Positions 1-7,000 of a stretch of DNA of 64,000 bases are shown one piece after another; positions within the stretch are counted from its first letter, which is position 1, and every line of letters begins with the position of its first letter. The notes under the pieces are model-generated. The model saw only the letters and a program-made list of their open reading frames with translations. It had not been told where the DNA came from and did not search any database. The stretch comes from DASZCR01 sp964246705 (GTDB lineage: Bacteria; Acidobacteriota; Blastocatellia; Pyrinomonadales; Pyrinomonadaceae): positions 1-64,000 of the forward strand of contig CAXTRQ010000002.1 of assembly GCA_964246705.1 (NCBI GenBank), given 5' to 3'. Position numbers and translations under genes: made by a program.

Positions 1-267
1 CAGGGCGGCGATCACGCAGGCCGGTAAACTCAGCGATAGCCACTCGACCACGTTGATGTAAAACGAGACCCGCCGCGCCGCCGCCGCCACGTATCCGACG
101 ACCACATCAGGCTTCGCGCCCACTCTCCGCGCGAGCAGCCAAAACTCGTACAGCCCGACGAGCATCGCCCCGGCGGCCAGCACGATGAAGAGAAGTTGAA
201 GCGGAGGATACAGGATTGAGGCAATCAGGACGGGCAGGGCGACGAGCGCGGTGATGATTCGAGCCAT
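1..267 (-). CDS. cdsA: Phosphatidate cytidylyltransferase, N-terminal part
   Basis: The gene is cut by the left edge; 89 codons remain from the ATG at 267. The visible part is strongly hydrophobic, with about two membrane helices: a first helix from residue 3, then a helix ending in an MLVGLYEFW-like segment that is typical of the CdsA N-terminus. The catalytic C-terminal signature would lie outside the window. CdsA makes CDP-diacylglycerol from phosphatidic acid and CTP in the inner membrane. It lies directly downstream of uppS on the same strand, the usual bacterial uppS-cdsA order, and this context supports the call more than the fragment itself does. Confidence 0.7.
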   Translation of the reverse strand, partial: MARIITALVALPVLIASILYPPLQLLFIVLAAGAMLVGLYEFWLLARRVGAKPDVVVGYVAAAARRVSFYINVVEWLSLSLPACVIAAL

Positions 268-290
268 GGGTTAGAATCTTTGATTTTTGA

Positions 291-372
291 TTCGTCGCTT
301 CTTCTTTGCGTCTTTGCGCGAAACTTTCTTTTTCCCTCGCCAAAAAGTTCCACGCCAAGGCGCAAAGAATAC
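291..372. repeat. Family A intergenic palindromic repeat, copy 1
   Basis: The region between cdsA and uppS holds an imperfect inverted repeat. The left arm (about 299-327) carries the core TCTTTGCGCGAAACTTT at 311-327. The right arm (about 342-372) contains CCAAGGCGCAAAGAA. The same core recurs inverted near 43230 and directly near 61940. Confidence 0.7.
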
Positions 373-379
373 TTTTCAA

Positions 380-1171
380 TTACTTCGCATTGGCGACCAG
401 TTGCAGTCCGCCGAAACGGCGGTCGCGTTTTTGAAAGTCAATGACGGCTTCAAGCAGGTGCCCGCGCCGGAAGTCAGGCCACAGAGTTTCGGTAACGTAA
501 ATCTCGCTGTAGGCGGCCTGCCACAGCATGAAGTTCGAGATACGCATCTCGCCGCTTGTTCTAACGAGCAGGTCGAGGGCGGGCAAGTTCTTCGTGTAAA
601 GCTCGCGCTCAATGCTCTCCTCCGAAAGTTCGTCCGGCTGCCGCCCCTCTGCGACGAGGCGGCGAATGGCCGTCTTGACGGCATCAACAATCTCCGCGCG
701 CCCGCCGTAATTGAGCGCCACACTCAAGACCATCCCGGTATTCTGCGCCGTCCGTGCGGAAGCCCTGTCCAGTTCTCGCCGCACGCTGCCCGGCAAAGCT
801 TCAATCCGCCCGATGGCTTGAAAGCGGATATTCTGACGGTCAATCTCGTCGAGTTCGAGGCGCAGATAGCGTTTGAGCATTCGCATTAACGCGTCAACTT
901 CGAGACGCGGTCGCTTCCAGTTCTCGGTCGAGAAGGCGTAGAGCGTGAGCGCCCCCGTGCCGAGCCGCGCGCTGGTGTCAACGGCGGCGCGCACGGCTTG
1001 GACTCCGGCGCGATGCCCCGCGATGCGCGGCTGACCGCGCTGCCCCGCCCAGCGACCGTTGCCATCCATAATGATCGCGATATGACGCGGCAGCCTGTCC
1101 CACGCCACGCGCGCCAGCATCGCCTCGTCACGCGAACCCTTCTCCACAACTTCCGCAAAATCCGCGAGCAT
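380..1171 (-). CDS. uppS: Isoprenyl transferase (undecaprenyl diphosphate synthase)
   Basis: This cis-prenyltransferase condenses isopentenyl diphosphate units into the C55 lipid carrier used for peptidoglycan and O-antigen. The full family signature is present: HIAIIMDGNGRWA at about residues 30-42 with the catalytic Asp, GHRAG, FSTENWKRP, LNYGGR, and near the C-terminus RTSGEMRISNF followed by LWP. The 263-residue length is normal. I chose the ATG at 1171 because GGGGAG lies about 10 nt upstream of it; a GTG at 1204 would add 11 residues and has no better site. The gene lies between truA and cdsA on the same strand. Confidence 0.93.
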   Translation of the reverse strand: MLADFAEVVEKGSRDEAMLARVAWDRLPRHIAIIMDGNGRWAGQRGQPRIAGHRAGVQAVRAAVDTSARLGTGALTLYAFSTENWKRPRLEVDALMRMLKRYLRLELDEIDRQNIRFQAIGRIEALPGSVRRELDRASARTAQNTGMVLSVALNYGGRAEIVDAVKTAIRRLVAEGRQPDELSEESIERELYTKNLPALDLLVRTSGEMRISNFMLWQAAYSEIYVTETLWPDFRRGHLLEAVIDFQKRDRRFGGLQLVANAK

Positions 1172-1252
1172 GCGAATCGCGCTCCCCTCAACCAAGACCT
1201 TCACCCGCCGTTGAGATTAAATTTGTCACGGCATCTTAATCGCAAATGACTT

Positions 1253-1275
1253 TAAAGTTCAAAGTTAAAAGTCCC
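1253..1275. repeat. Short heptamer direct repeat (AAAGTTC/AAAGTTA/AAAGTCC)
   Basis: Three consecutive 7-mers beginning AAAGT fill the short spacer between truA and uppS. This is a minimal member of the heptamer repeat class (family B) seen elsewhere in the window, here without a second arm. Confidence 0.5.
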
Positions 1276-1289
1276 CAAATTGATTGAAC

Positions 1290-2099
1290 TCAGTAATGCA
1301 CCTCAATCAAGGTCAGGCCGCAGGCCGGAGCGGTGGCGGCGGCGAGCGTGCGGTCGCCGGTTTCGATGGCGCGCTCAATCTTCTCGTTGTTCATCTCGCC
1401 GCGACCGGCGGCAAGGAGCGTGCCCGCGATGGAACGCACCATGTAGCGCAGGAACCCGTCGGCACTCGCATGGATTTCAATTAGACGACCGCGACCGCGC
1501 ACGCTCCTGCGCTCTGTGATGTCGAGTCGCGTGATGCGTCGCACGCGCGTTTGGACATCTGCCTGCGCGGACGAAAAGGCCGTCCAGTCATGTTCTCCGA
1601 GAAAGAGCGCGGCGGCGCGGCGCATCGAAACAATGTCGAGTTGACGCGCTTCCGTGTGCGCGTAGCGCGACCAGAAGGGCGTTGAGAAACGCTCGTTGAA
1701 AATGCGGTAACAATAAGTCTTGCCGCGCGCCGAGAAACGCGCGTGGAAATCGCCCGCGACCTTTTGCGCTTCGATAATACGGACATCGCGCGCTATGTTT
1801 CCGTTAATCGCGGCGCGCAGTCGCTCGCCCGTCATCTCGCGCCGCAGTCCGACATTCGCCACCTGCGCTTCAGCATGCACGCCCGTATCCGTCCTTCCCG
1901 CTCCATGCACAACGACCGCGCGGCCATCAATTAGAGAAAGCGCGTGCGTCAAGTCGCCCTGCACGGTACGCGCCGCGTCCTGCATCTGCCAGCCGTGAAA
2001 ATCCGTCCCGTCGTATTGAATTGTCAGGCGGTAGTTTGACAAAGCGGAAGGCGGAAGGCGGAAGGATGAATCAGCAGAGTTGTTTTCTTCATCCTTCAT
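1290..2099 (-). CDS. truA: tRNA pseudouridine(38-40) synthase
   Basis: TruA converts uridines 38-40 of the tRNA anticodon arm to pseudouridine. The conserved N-terminus YRLTIQYDGTDFHGWQ is present from about residue 23, and the catalytic motif GAGRTDTGVHA, with the nucleophilic Asp, follows at about residues 66-76. The central RYMVRSIAGTLL segment and the C-terminal APACGLTL are also typical. The ATG at 2099 overlaps the pyrE stop as ATGA and is preceded by AAGGA. Both come from a GAAGGAT heptamer repeat, so the first 20 or so residues are repeat-encoded. A TTG at 2042 would give the normal family start and remains possible. Confidence 0.93.
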   Translation of the reverse strand: MKDEENNSADSSFRLPPSALSNYRLTIQYDGTDFHGWQMQDAARTVQGDLTHALSLIDGRAVVVHGAGRTDTGVHAEAQVANVGLRREMTGERLRAAINGNIARDVRIIEAQKVAGDFHARFSARGKTYCYRIFNERFSTPFWSRYAHTEARQLDIVSMRRAAALFLGEHDWTAFSSAQADVQTRVRRITRLDITERRSVRGRGRLIEIHASADGFLRYMVRSIAGTLLAAGRGEMNNEKIERAIETGDRTLAAATAPACGLTLIEVHY

Positions 2100-2116
2100 C
2101 CTTCATCCTTCGTTTT
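2045..2116. repeat. Family B heptamer stem-loop (GAAGGCG/GAAGGAT) at the pyrE-truA junction
   Basis: The left arm is GAAGGCG twice and then GAAGGAT. The right arm is ATCCTTC three times, the reverse complement of GAAGGAT. The loop (about 2071-2087) contains GAGTTGTTTTC, which resembles the loop motif of other copies. On the minus strand the right arm encodes the PyrE C-terminus KTKDEG, the pyrE stop, a ribosome-binding site and the truA ATG. Confidence 0.75.
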
Positions 2117-2680
2117 CCTGCTTCCCGGTTTAATCGCGGGGATACCGGCGGCGCATTGCGCGCAGGCAGCGGGGGCGACGGCGGGCACGTCGAGCGCGGC
2201 GAGGGCGATGCGCGGAACGCCCACGTCGGCGCGTCCGCCGGAGCGGTCAACAATGGATGCCGCGCCGACCACGCGCGCTCCGGCGGCGCGCAGGGTTTCA
2301 ATCGTCTCGCGCGTCGAACCGCCGGTCGTGATGACATCCTCAACGACGAGGACGCTTTCACCCGAACGCACCGCGAAGCCGCGCCTGAGAGTCATCTGTC
2401 CCTGCTCCCGCTCAGTCCAGATGGAGCGGATGCCGAGCGCGCGTGCCGTTTCCCAACCGATGACGATACCGCCGATGGCCGGAGCGACCACGGTTTCGAT
2501 TCGCTCCTGTGTGAAATGCTGCGCGATGGCGCGACCGAAACTTTCGGCTTCCGCCGGATACTGTAAGATGAGCGCGCATTGCAGATAATTTGTACTATGC
2601 AGCCCGCTCGTTAAAACGAAATGGCCTTCGAGCAGCGCACCCGTTCGTCGAAATCTCTCCAACACCTCTTCAGCACGCAT
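2096..2680 (-). CDS. pyrE: Orotate phosphoribosyltransferase
   Basis: PyrE joins orotate to PRPP to make orotidine 5-phosphate in pyrimidine synthesis. The PRPP-binding loop VLVVEDVITTGGST lies at about residues 110-123. The N-terminal GHFVLTSGLHS segment and the flexible-loop region after WTERE are also typical. The length of 194 residues is normal, except that the last six residues come from the heptamer repeat. It is first in the run pyrE-truA-uppS-cdsA and is divergent from the exonuclease gene 44 bp away, so both promoters must lie in or near that short spacer. Confidence 0.93.
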   Translation of the reverse strand: MRAEEVLERFRRTGALLEGHFVLTSGLHSTNYLQCALILQYPAEAESFGRAIAQHFTQERIETVVAPAIGGIVIGWETARALGIRSIWTEREQGQMTLRRGFAVRSGESVLVVEDVITTGGSTRETIETLRAAGARVVGAASIVDRSGGRADVGVPRIALAALDVPAVAPAACAQCAAGIPAIKPGSRKTKDEG

Positions 2681-2724
2681 CCATCTCCGCCCTTCTCCTT
2701 ACGTCATGCTACAATGGATTTCCA

Positions 2725-3558
2725 ATGCAGACGTATCGCAATCTCGTCTCTGATTCAAACCTCGTTCAGGAGGCGATACAACTCCTGCGCGGGCGCGGCG
2801 GGCGCGCGTCCACCGTTCACGTCGCAGACCTCGTGCTGCAACTTCCTGATCTCGATCCGCCGTTCGCCACGTTGCTCGTCTCCGAACTCATCAAAGACGA
2901 CTGGCGTCTGCGCATCCTCGATTCTTCGAGCGAAGTCGAGTTGGTCTGCGACGATGACGAATGCCGCGTGATAGGTGAAACCGATTACATCGTCTTCGAT
3001 GTCGAGACGACCGGCCCGAAGACGCCGCCCTGCCGCATCATCGAACTCGGCGCATACCGCGTCAGTCGCGGGCGCATTGTCGGCGAGTTTCAAACCTTGC
3101 TCAATCCGCGCATGAAAATTCCGCCCTTCATCGTCGGGTTGACGGGCATCACGGACGAGATGGTGGCACGTGCGCCGCTCTTCACAGATGTCGCGCACGA
3201 ATGGCTGCGCTTTGCCGACAACGCCGTGCTCGTCGCTCACAACGCACAGTTCGACGTGCGCTTTATCAATCACGAACTTTCACTCGTCTTCCCCGGTCGC
3301 CGCATGGCGAACCCGCACCTGTGCACCGTCTCGCTCGCGCGCCGCGTCGTGCCCGATCTCGCCAATCATCGCCTGCATACGCTGGCTGAACATTTCGCCA
3401 TCAACATTTATAACCGCCATCGCGCGGCAGGCGACGCGCGCGCCACCGCAGAAGTTTTTATCCTGCTGCTCGAAACGCTCCAACAGCACGGCGTCCGCGA
3501 TCTCGCCCAAGCACGCAATTTCAGGCTCAGAGGCCAGAGGTCAGAAGTTAGAAGTTAA
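2725..3558 (+). CDS. DnaQ-like 3'-5' exonuclease with N-terminal winged-helix-like region
   Basis: This is a DEDDh exonuclease. The ExoI motif FDVETTG is at about residue 90, ExoII HNAQFD at about 172 and ExoIII HRAAGDA at about 234, so all metal ligands and the catalytic His are present. About 85 residues precede the nuclease domain and look like a small helical, possibly winged-helix, domain; these are not part of a classical epsilon subunit. I chose the ATG at 2725, where the strongly conserved-looking sequence begins; the frame is open further upstream but overlaps the pyrE promoter region. The last residues (RGQRSEVRS) are encoded by a heptamer repeat. The role, proofreading or repair, cannot be decided from sequence. 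Confidence 0.85.
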   Translation: MQTYRNLVSDSNLVQEAIQLLRGRGGRASTVHVADLVLQLPDLDPPFATLLVSELIKDDWRLRILDSSSEVELVCDDDECRVIGETDYIVFDVETTGPKTPPCRIIELGAYRVSRGRIVGEFQTLLNPRMKIPPFIVGLTGITDEMVARAPLFTDVAHEWLRFADNAVLVAHNAQFDVRFINHELSLVFPGRRMANPHLCTVSLARRVVPDLANHRLHTLAEHFAINIYNRHRAAGDARATAEVFILLLETLQQHGVRDLAQARNFRLRGQRSEVRS

Positions 3559-3606
3559 TCGGAGACAGCATGCCTTTTAACCGGCCTCTAGCTTCCGGCC
3601 TCGGCT
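3526..3606. repeat. Family B heptamer stem-loop (AGAGGCC/AGAGGTC/AGAAGTT)
   Basis: The left arm runs AGAGGCC, AGAGGTC, AGAAGTT, AGAAGTT and overlaps the 3' end and stop codon of the exonuclease gene. The right arm is GGCCTCTAGC...GGCCTC and overlaps the end of the convergent DedA gene. It can form a hairpin between the two convergent genes and may act as a two-way terminator. Confidence 0.6.
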
Positions 3607-4205
3607 CGCTTCCTTTGCACCAAGCTTCGCAGGAGAAATCCGGCCACGACCAGCACGACGAGCGCGAGTCCGATCCACGAAAAGTTTTCGGCTAAGAAAC
3701 TTTGCGCCTGCTTGCCGTAGGTCACGGCGATATAGCCTTCCAAAAAGAACCGCGCGGCGCGACCGACAGCGACGGCCAGCGCAAAGCGCACGACGTTCAA
3801 GCGAAAGACTCCGGCGGTGATGACGAACAACTTGAAGGGAAACGGCGGCGGCAAAAGCGAGGCGACCAGCACCGACAACACATCGTAGCGGTCAACCCAA
3901 TCTTTAACGCGCGCCTGCTTCTCCGCTGAAAAGCGTTCGAGGGCGTGGCGTCCGGCGCGCTGCGAAATGTAGTAGAGAATAACGCAGCCGATGACCGAAC
4001 CGAGCGTCGCCATCAGAGCATAGACCGGCATCATCGCGTGATTCTGATCCGACAGCACAAGCATCACCGCATCGGGGCCGCCCGGCAGAGGAATGAACGC
4101 CGAATCGAGCAACGCAATGGCGAACAACCCGAACGCGCCGAAAGCTTGCAGGTAATCCTTAACATAACCCAACCCGTTCGTGATTTTGCGCCACAGCCAC
4201 TTCAC
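3588..4205 (-). CDS. DedA/VTT-domain membrane protein (YqaA-like)
   Basis: The protein has 205 residues and about four to five hydrophobic segments. It shows the VTT (SNARE-associated) pattern: an early FIPLPGGPDAVML segment, GSVIGCVILYYISQRAGR, and the LLPPPFPFKLFVITAGVFRL loop that corresponds to the conserved proline-rich re-entrant region of the DedA family. Family members are implicated in flipping undecaprenyl phosphate and phospholipids across the inner membrane. A homologous gene lies 149 bp upstream on the same strand. The two share the LPPP.PFK motif and are probably an old duplication. Confidence 0.85.
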   Translation of the reverse strand: MKWLWRKITNGLGYVKDYLQAFGAFGLFAIALLDSAFIPLPGGPDAVMLVLSDQNHAMMPVYALMATLGSVIGCVILYYISQRAGRHALERFSAEKQARVKDWVDRYDVLSVLVASLLPPPFPFKLFVITAGVFRLNVVRFALAVAVGRAARFFLEGYIAVTYGKQAQSFLAENFSWIGLALVVLVVAGFLLRSLVQRKRAEAGS

Positions 4206-4354
4206 TAAAAGTTGTTATCCTTTCCTAACCCTCGACGTGCCCGATCAATTTCAGTTGAACCTACCGAAGCTAAGATTCAAGAGTTGAAATCTGTGCTCGC
4301 TCCGTGTCCTGCGGTGGTGGATATCAATCGCCTGACGCTCAATTGTGAATTGCG

Positions 4355-5044
4355 CTAGTCCTGCGAGATTGTCGGCGTCGCGTCCGCCGCGCCTGTTGAA
4401 TTATTCAAACGTCTCTGTTGCAGACGATTCCAGACGAGATAGATGCCCAGACCGACGAGACACGCCAGCGCCGTCCAACCGAGGATTGCCAATCCGTAAT
4501 GATGTAGAAATCTCAGCACGCCTCTGCCGTAGAAGACGGCCAGCGCTCCTTCGATTGTGTAGCGAAGGCTGCGCGCAATCATAATCGTCACGATAAAACG
4601 CCAGCGCGGGTATTCGAGCGCCCCGGCGGTGGCGACGAAAATCTTGAAGGGCATCGGCGGTGGCAGCAGCGCGGGAATCGCCAACGTCAGGACTCCGTAG
4701 TGCGCGTAGGCGCGCTCGACGCGCTCGATGTGCTCGGCGCGAAAACGACGACGCAAGAGAGCCTGCCCGCCGCGCCGCATAATCGTGTAGAGCAGAAGGC
4801 TTCCCAGCACTGAACCGAAGGCGGCAAAGAGCGGGAAATAGAGGGCCGCCGTGTGGTCGCTGCTACAGCGAATGACCACGAGGTAGTCGTTGATTTCGGG
4901 AAGCGAGAGCAGCGACGAATCGAGCGCGCCGATGAGAATCATCGCCGGAGCGGCGATATAAATCGGAACCTCGACGATGAACTGCCCGACGGCCATCGCC
5001 GTCTCACGCAGCCATGCCGCAATATCGGTGAACCAATCAAACAT
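4355..5044 (-). CDS. DedA/VTT-domain membrane protein, second copy
   Basis: The protein has 229 residues, is rich in membrane helices, and carries the motifs ALDSSLLSLPEINDYLVV, FGSVLGSLLLYTIMRRGG and LLPPPMPFKIFVATAGAL. These match the VTT domain of the neighbouring protein. I chose the ATG at 5044; an upstream Met at 5077 adds a short segment with no support. The charge pattern around DSSLLSLPE differs from its paralogue, so the substrates may differ. No gene was seen in the 149 bp between this gene and the next DedA gene. Confidence 0.84.
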   Translation of the reverse strand: MFDWFTDIAAWLRETAMAVGQFIVEVPIYIAAPAMILIGALDSSLLSLPEINDYLVVIRCSSDHTAALYFPLFAAFGSVLGSLLLYTIMRRGGQALLRRRFRAEHIERVERAYAHYGVLTLAIPALLPPPMPFKIFVATAGALEYPRWRFIVTIMIARSLRYTIEGALAVFYGRGVLRFLHHYGLAILGWTALACLVGLGIYLVWNRLQQRRLNNSTGAADATPTISQD

Positions 5045-5093
5045 AAATCTGAGTGACAAGTAACTGGTGACGAGCAAAACCGAAAGCCGCGAT

Positions 5094-5172
5094 AAAATGA
5101 CAAGCGACGAGTGATGAGCGCAAAGCTGTTTTCAACTCGTCACTCGTCGCTTGTCAGTTGTCACTGTTTTAT
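5094..5172. repeat. Family B heptamer stem-loop (GTGACGA type), copy 1
   Basis: The arms match over more than 20 bp. On the left, TGACAAGCGACGAGTGATGAG; on the right, the complement is built from CTCGTCACTCGTCGCTTGTCA. The units are GTGACAA, CTGACAA, GCGACGA and GTGACGA. The loop (about 5120-5136) reads CAAAGCTGTTTTCAA, the conserved loop motif of this subfamily. Confidence 0.8.
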
Positions 5173-6050
5173 TTGACTGGAGCGAAGACGGTCGGAGTGT
5201 CGTAGGTGACGCCGAAGGTGACGCCGGAGCGTGGGCTGAAAGTGCCGAGGCCAGCGATGCCCGCGAAGTCGAAGCGCAGCCCCGTCGCTTTGATTTGCAT
5301 GCCGAGACGCGCCTCCGAAAGCGGTTCGGTTCCGAGCGGCGCGCGCCCGTTGCGCGTGTTGGCGCGCCCGTTGATTTCGCCCGCGATGTTGATGTGACTA
5401 TCAACGCGGAAAATCCCCGCGACGCCGTAGAGCAGCATGTCATTCTGTGTGAAGAATTGAGTCGGCGCGGTAAAGATGCCGAGGCCGAGATTGCCGAACG
5501 TGTTGAGGCGGCCATCCCTGCCGAACTTTTTCCCGACGAGAATCGTGCCGAAGGCGTTCGTATTATTGACGCCGATGCCGCGCGCCTCATCGGAATTGGG
5601 CAACTCGACGCCGAAGCGGAAGCCGAGCGAAGGGCCGCGCCGCGATTCGCTTCTCAGTTTGATCTTAGTGGCGAGCGTGAAGTCGCCCGTGTCGTTGGTC
5701 GAATTGCTGCCGGTTGCAAAGCTTCTCTGAATAGCCGGATTCGTCGTCGCAGAATTGATGCTCAGGAAATTCTGCGCGACGCCTTCAATCTGAAATTCGA
5801 CGTTCGGCGAAAGCCCGACGTTGATGCCGATGACGCCGACTCGCGTCAGGTCGCCGGTCAAACCCGAAGCCGGGAATTTCGCGTTCTGAAGAAAATCAAT
5901 GCCCGCCTCGATGCGGAGCGTTCCGGGCGCGAGCACGTCTACGTCTTCCGTAATCAATGGGCGCTGCTGCGCTCCGGCGGCGGCGGCAGAGGAGAGCGCC
6001 AGCATGATGGCGGCGGCGAGACGTGCGAAATGGTGGCGACGAAGCGACAT
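5169..6050 (-). CDS. Secreted outer-membrane beta-barrel protein (transporter-like)
   Basis: The 293-residue protein starts with a clear Sec signal peptide (basic RRHH, a hydrophobic run, then AAAAGAQQ at about residue 28). It continues with RPLITEDVDVLAPGTLRIEAG and many short alternating-hydrophobic strands (for example VGVIGINVGLSPNVEFQIEG and LGLGIFTAPTQFF), the look of an outer-membrane barrel. It resembles the family often annotated as transporter or MetA-pathway barrel. No substrate can be assigned. It is a single gene whose 3' end touches the family B stem-loop, which may serve as its terminator. Confidence 0.65.
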   Translation of the reverse strand: MSLRRHHFARLAAAIMLALSSAAAAGAQQRPLITEDVDVLAPGTLRIEAGIDFLQNAKFPASGLTGDLTRVGVIGINVGLSPNVEFQIEGVAQNFLSINSATTNPAIQRSFATGSNSTNDTGDFTLATKIKLRSESRRGPSLGFRFGVELPNSDEARGIGVNNTNAFGTILVGKKFGRDGRLNTFGNLGLGIFTAPTQFFTQNDMLLYGVAGIFRVDSHINIAGEINGRANTRNGRAPLGTEPLSEARLGMQIKATGLRFDFAGIAGLGTFSPRSGVTFGVTYDTPTVFAPVK

Positions 6051-6208
6051 GGTTTCCAGTAATTTTCTCCGGCGCGTGTTCGATCTTGCGCGGGCGGCTT
6101 ATTTCGGCGTTCGAGCCGATTGGCTCGACATCAACAACGCGCGAATTGTAATGCCCGCCTTGCGCGAGCGTCAACCCAAAGCGGCGCGCAGGCCGTTTTA
6201 TGAAAGCC

Positions 6209-6312
6209 TTCTTCCTTTGCGTTCTGCTTTCTTAGCGTCTCTGCATGAAACATAGTTTCGCGCCAAGACGCTAAGAAGCATAAAAGTTGAGCGATTGAAG
6301 ATTTGAGATTTC
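6209..6312. repeat. Family A intergenic palindrome, copy 2, with tail
   Basis: The left arm TTCTTAGCGTCTCTGCATGA (about 6229-6248) pairs with the right arm in GTTTCGCGCCAAGACGCTAA (about 6255-6274) around a very short loop. A tail, AAGTTGAGCGATTGAAGA then TTTGAGATTT, follows at about 6284-6311. The same tail follows copies near 9445 and 43263. Confidence 0.75.
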
Positions 6313-6340
6313 GCATCACTCTTGCCTTTCAGACAAAAAT

Positions 6341-6369
6341 GGAAGAAAAGCTAACCGCACTCCGTCTAA
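6341..6369 (+). promoter_or_regulatory. Possible ECF-type promoter of the sigma factor gene
   Basis: GGAAGAA at 6341-6347 and TCTAA at 6365-6369 are 17 bp apart. This resembles the GGAACTT-N16-TCTRA pattern of RpoE-like sigma factors and would fit self-activation. It rests on pattern matching only. Confidence 0.35.
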
Positions 6370-6403
6370 ATGTTCGATAGCTTGAATGGACGGAGGCGAG
6401 CGG

Positions 6404-6991
6404 ATGGAGCAATGCGCCGTAATGAGCGAACGAAAGGTGGGTGAGCACATCATCGAAGCTTGCCAGCGCGGTGAACGCGACGCCTTTCAGCTTCTCTTTG
6501 AAGGCTATAAGGATAAGGTCTACTCAATCGCACTCTATTTTTTCGGCGGCGACGCGGCGACCGCCTCCGACATCACGCAGCAGGTCTTCCTCAAACTATT
6601 CTCGAAGATCGAGCAGTTCAAACACGACGCAGAGTTTACGACATGGCTCTACCGGATGGCGACCAACGCCTGCGTGGACGAACAGCGCAAACGACGCCGC
6701 TTCCTTCCCTTCAGCAACGCGCCTGAGAGAAGCCGCAGCGAGAGAAGGCCGCAGGAAGACTTTGTCGCGGGCGTCGAAGTTTCAGACAGCGTTAAGGAAG
6801 CCATCGCCACGCTCAAGCCGAAACTGCGTATCGCCATCCTGCTTAAATATTTCGACGAGCTTTCGTATGAAGAGATTGCCGACGTGCTCAACTGCTCGAA
6901 AGGCACAGTTGCCTCGCGGCTCAATCGCGGCCATAAGATTTTGGCGCAGAGGCTCGGACATCTGCGCGGCGCACTTGTGCGAGGGGAGTAA
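6404..6991 (+). CDS. ECF RNA polymerase sigma factor (sigma-70 family)
   Basis: The protein has 195 residues with region 2 (DITQQVFLKLFSKIEQF and TTWLYRMATNACVDEQRKRRR, about 60-105) and region 4 (LSYEEIADVLNCSKGTVASR, about 150-170, a helix-turn-helix). There is no region 1 or 3, as expected for an extracytoplasmic-function sigma factor. I chose the ATG at 6404 because GGAGG lies 7 nt upstream; an ATG at 6386 is in frame but lacks such a site. The anti-sigma gene begins 9 bp downstream, so the two are probably co-transcribed. The signal sensed is unknown. Confidence 0.9.
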   Translation: MEQCAVMSERKVGEHIIEACQRGERDAFQLLFEGYKDKVYSIALYFFGGDAATASDITQQVFLKLFSKIEQFKHDAEFTTWLYRMATNACVDEQRKRRRFLPFSNAPERSRSERRPQEDFVAGVEVSDSVKEAIATLKPKLRIAILLKYFDELSYEEIADVLNCSKGTVASRLNRGHKILAQRLGHLRGALVRGE

Positions 6992-7000
6992 GAGTTAAAG

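Larger units (their letters stand above)
6051..6403. other. Gene-free region between the barrel gene and the ECF sigma gene
   Basis: These 353 bp separate divergent genes. They hold a family A palindrome at 6209-6312 and, closer to the sigma gene, a possible ECF-type promoter at 6341-6369. I see no conserved open frame and no RNA gene. Confidence 0.6.
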
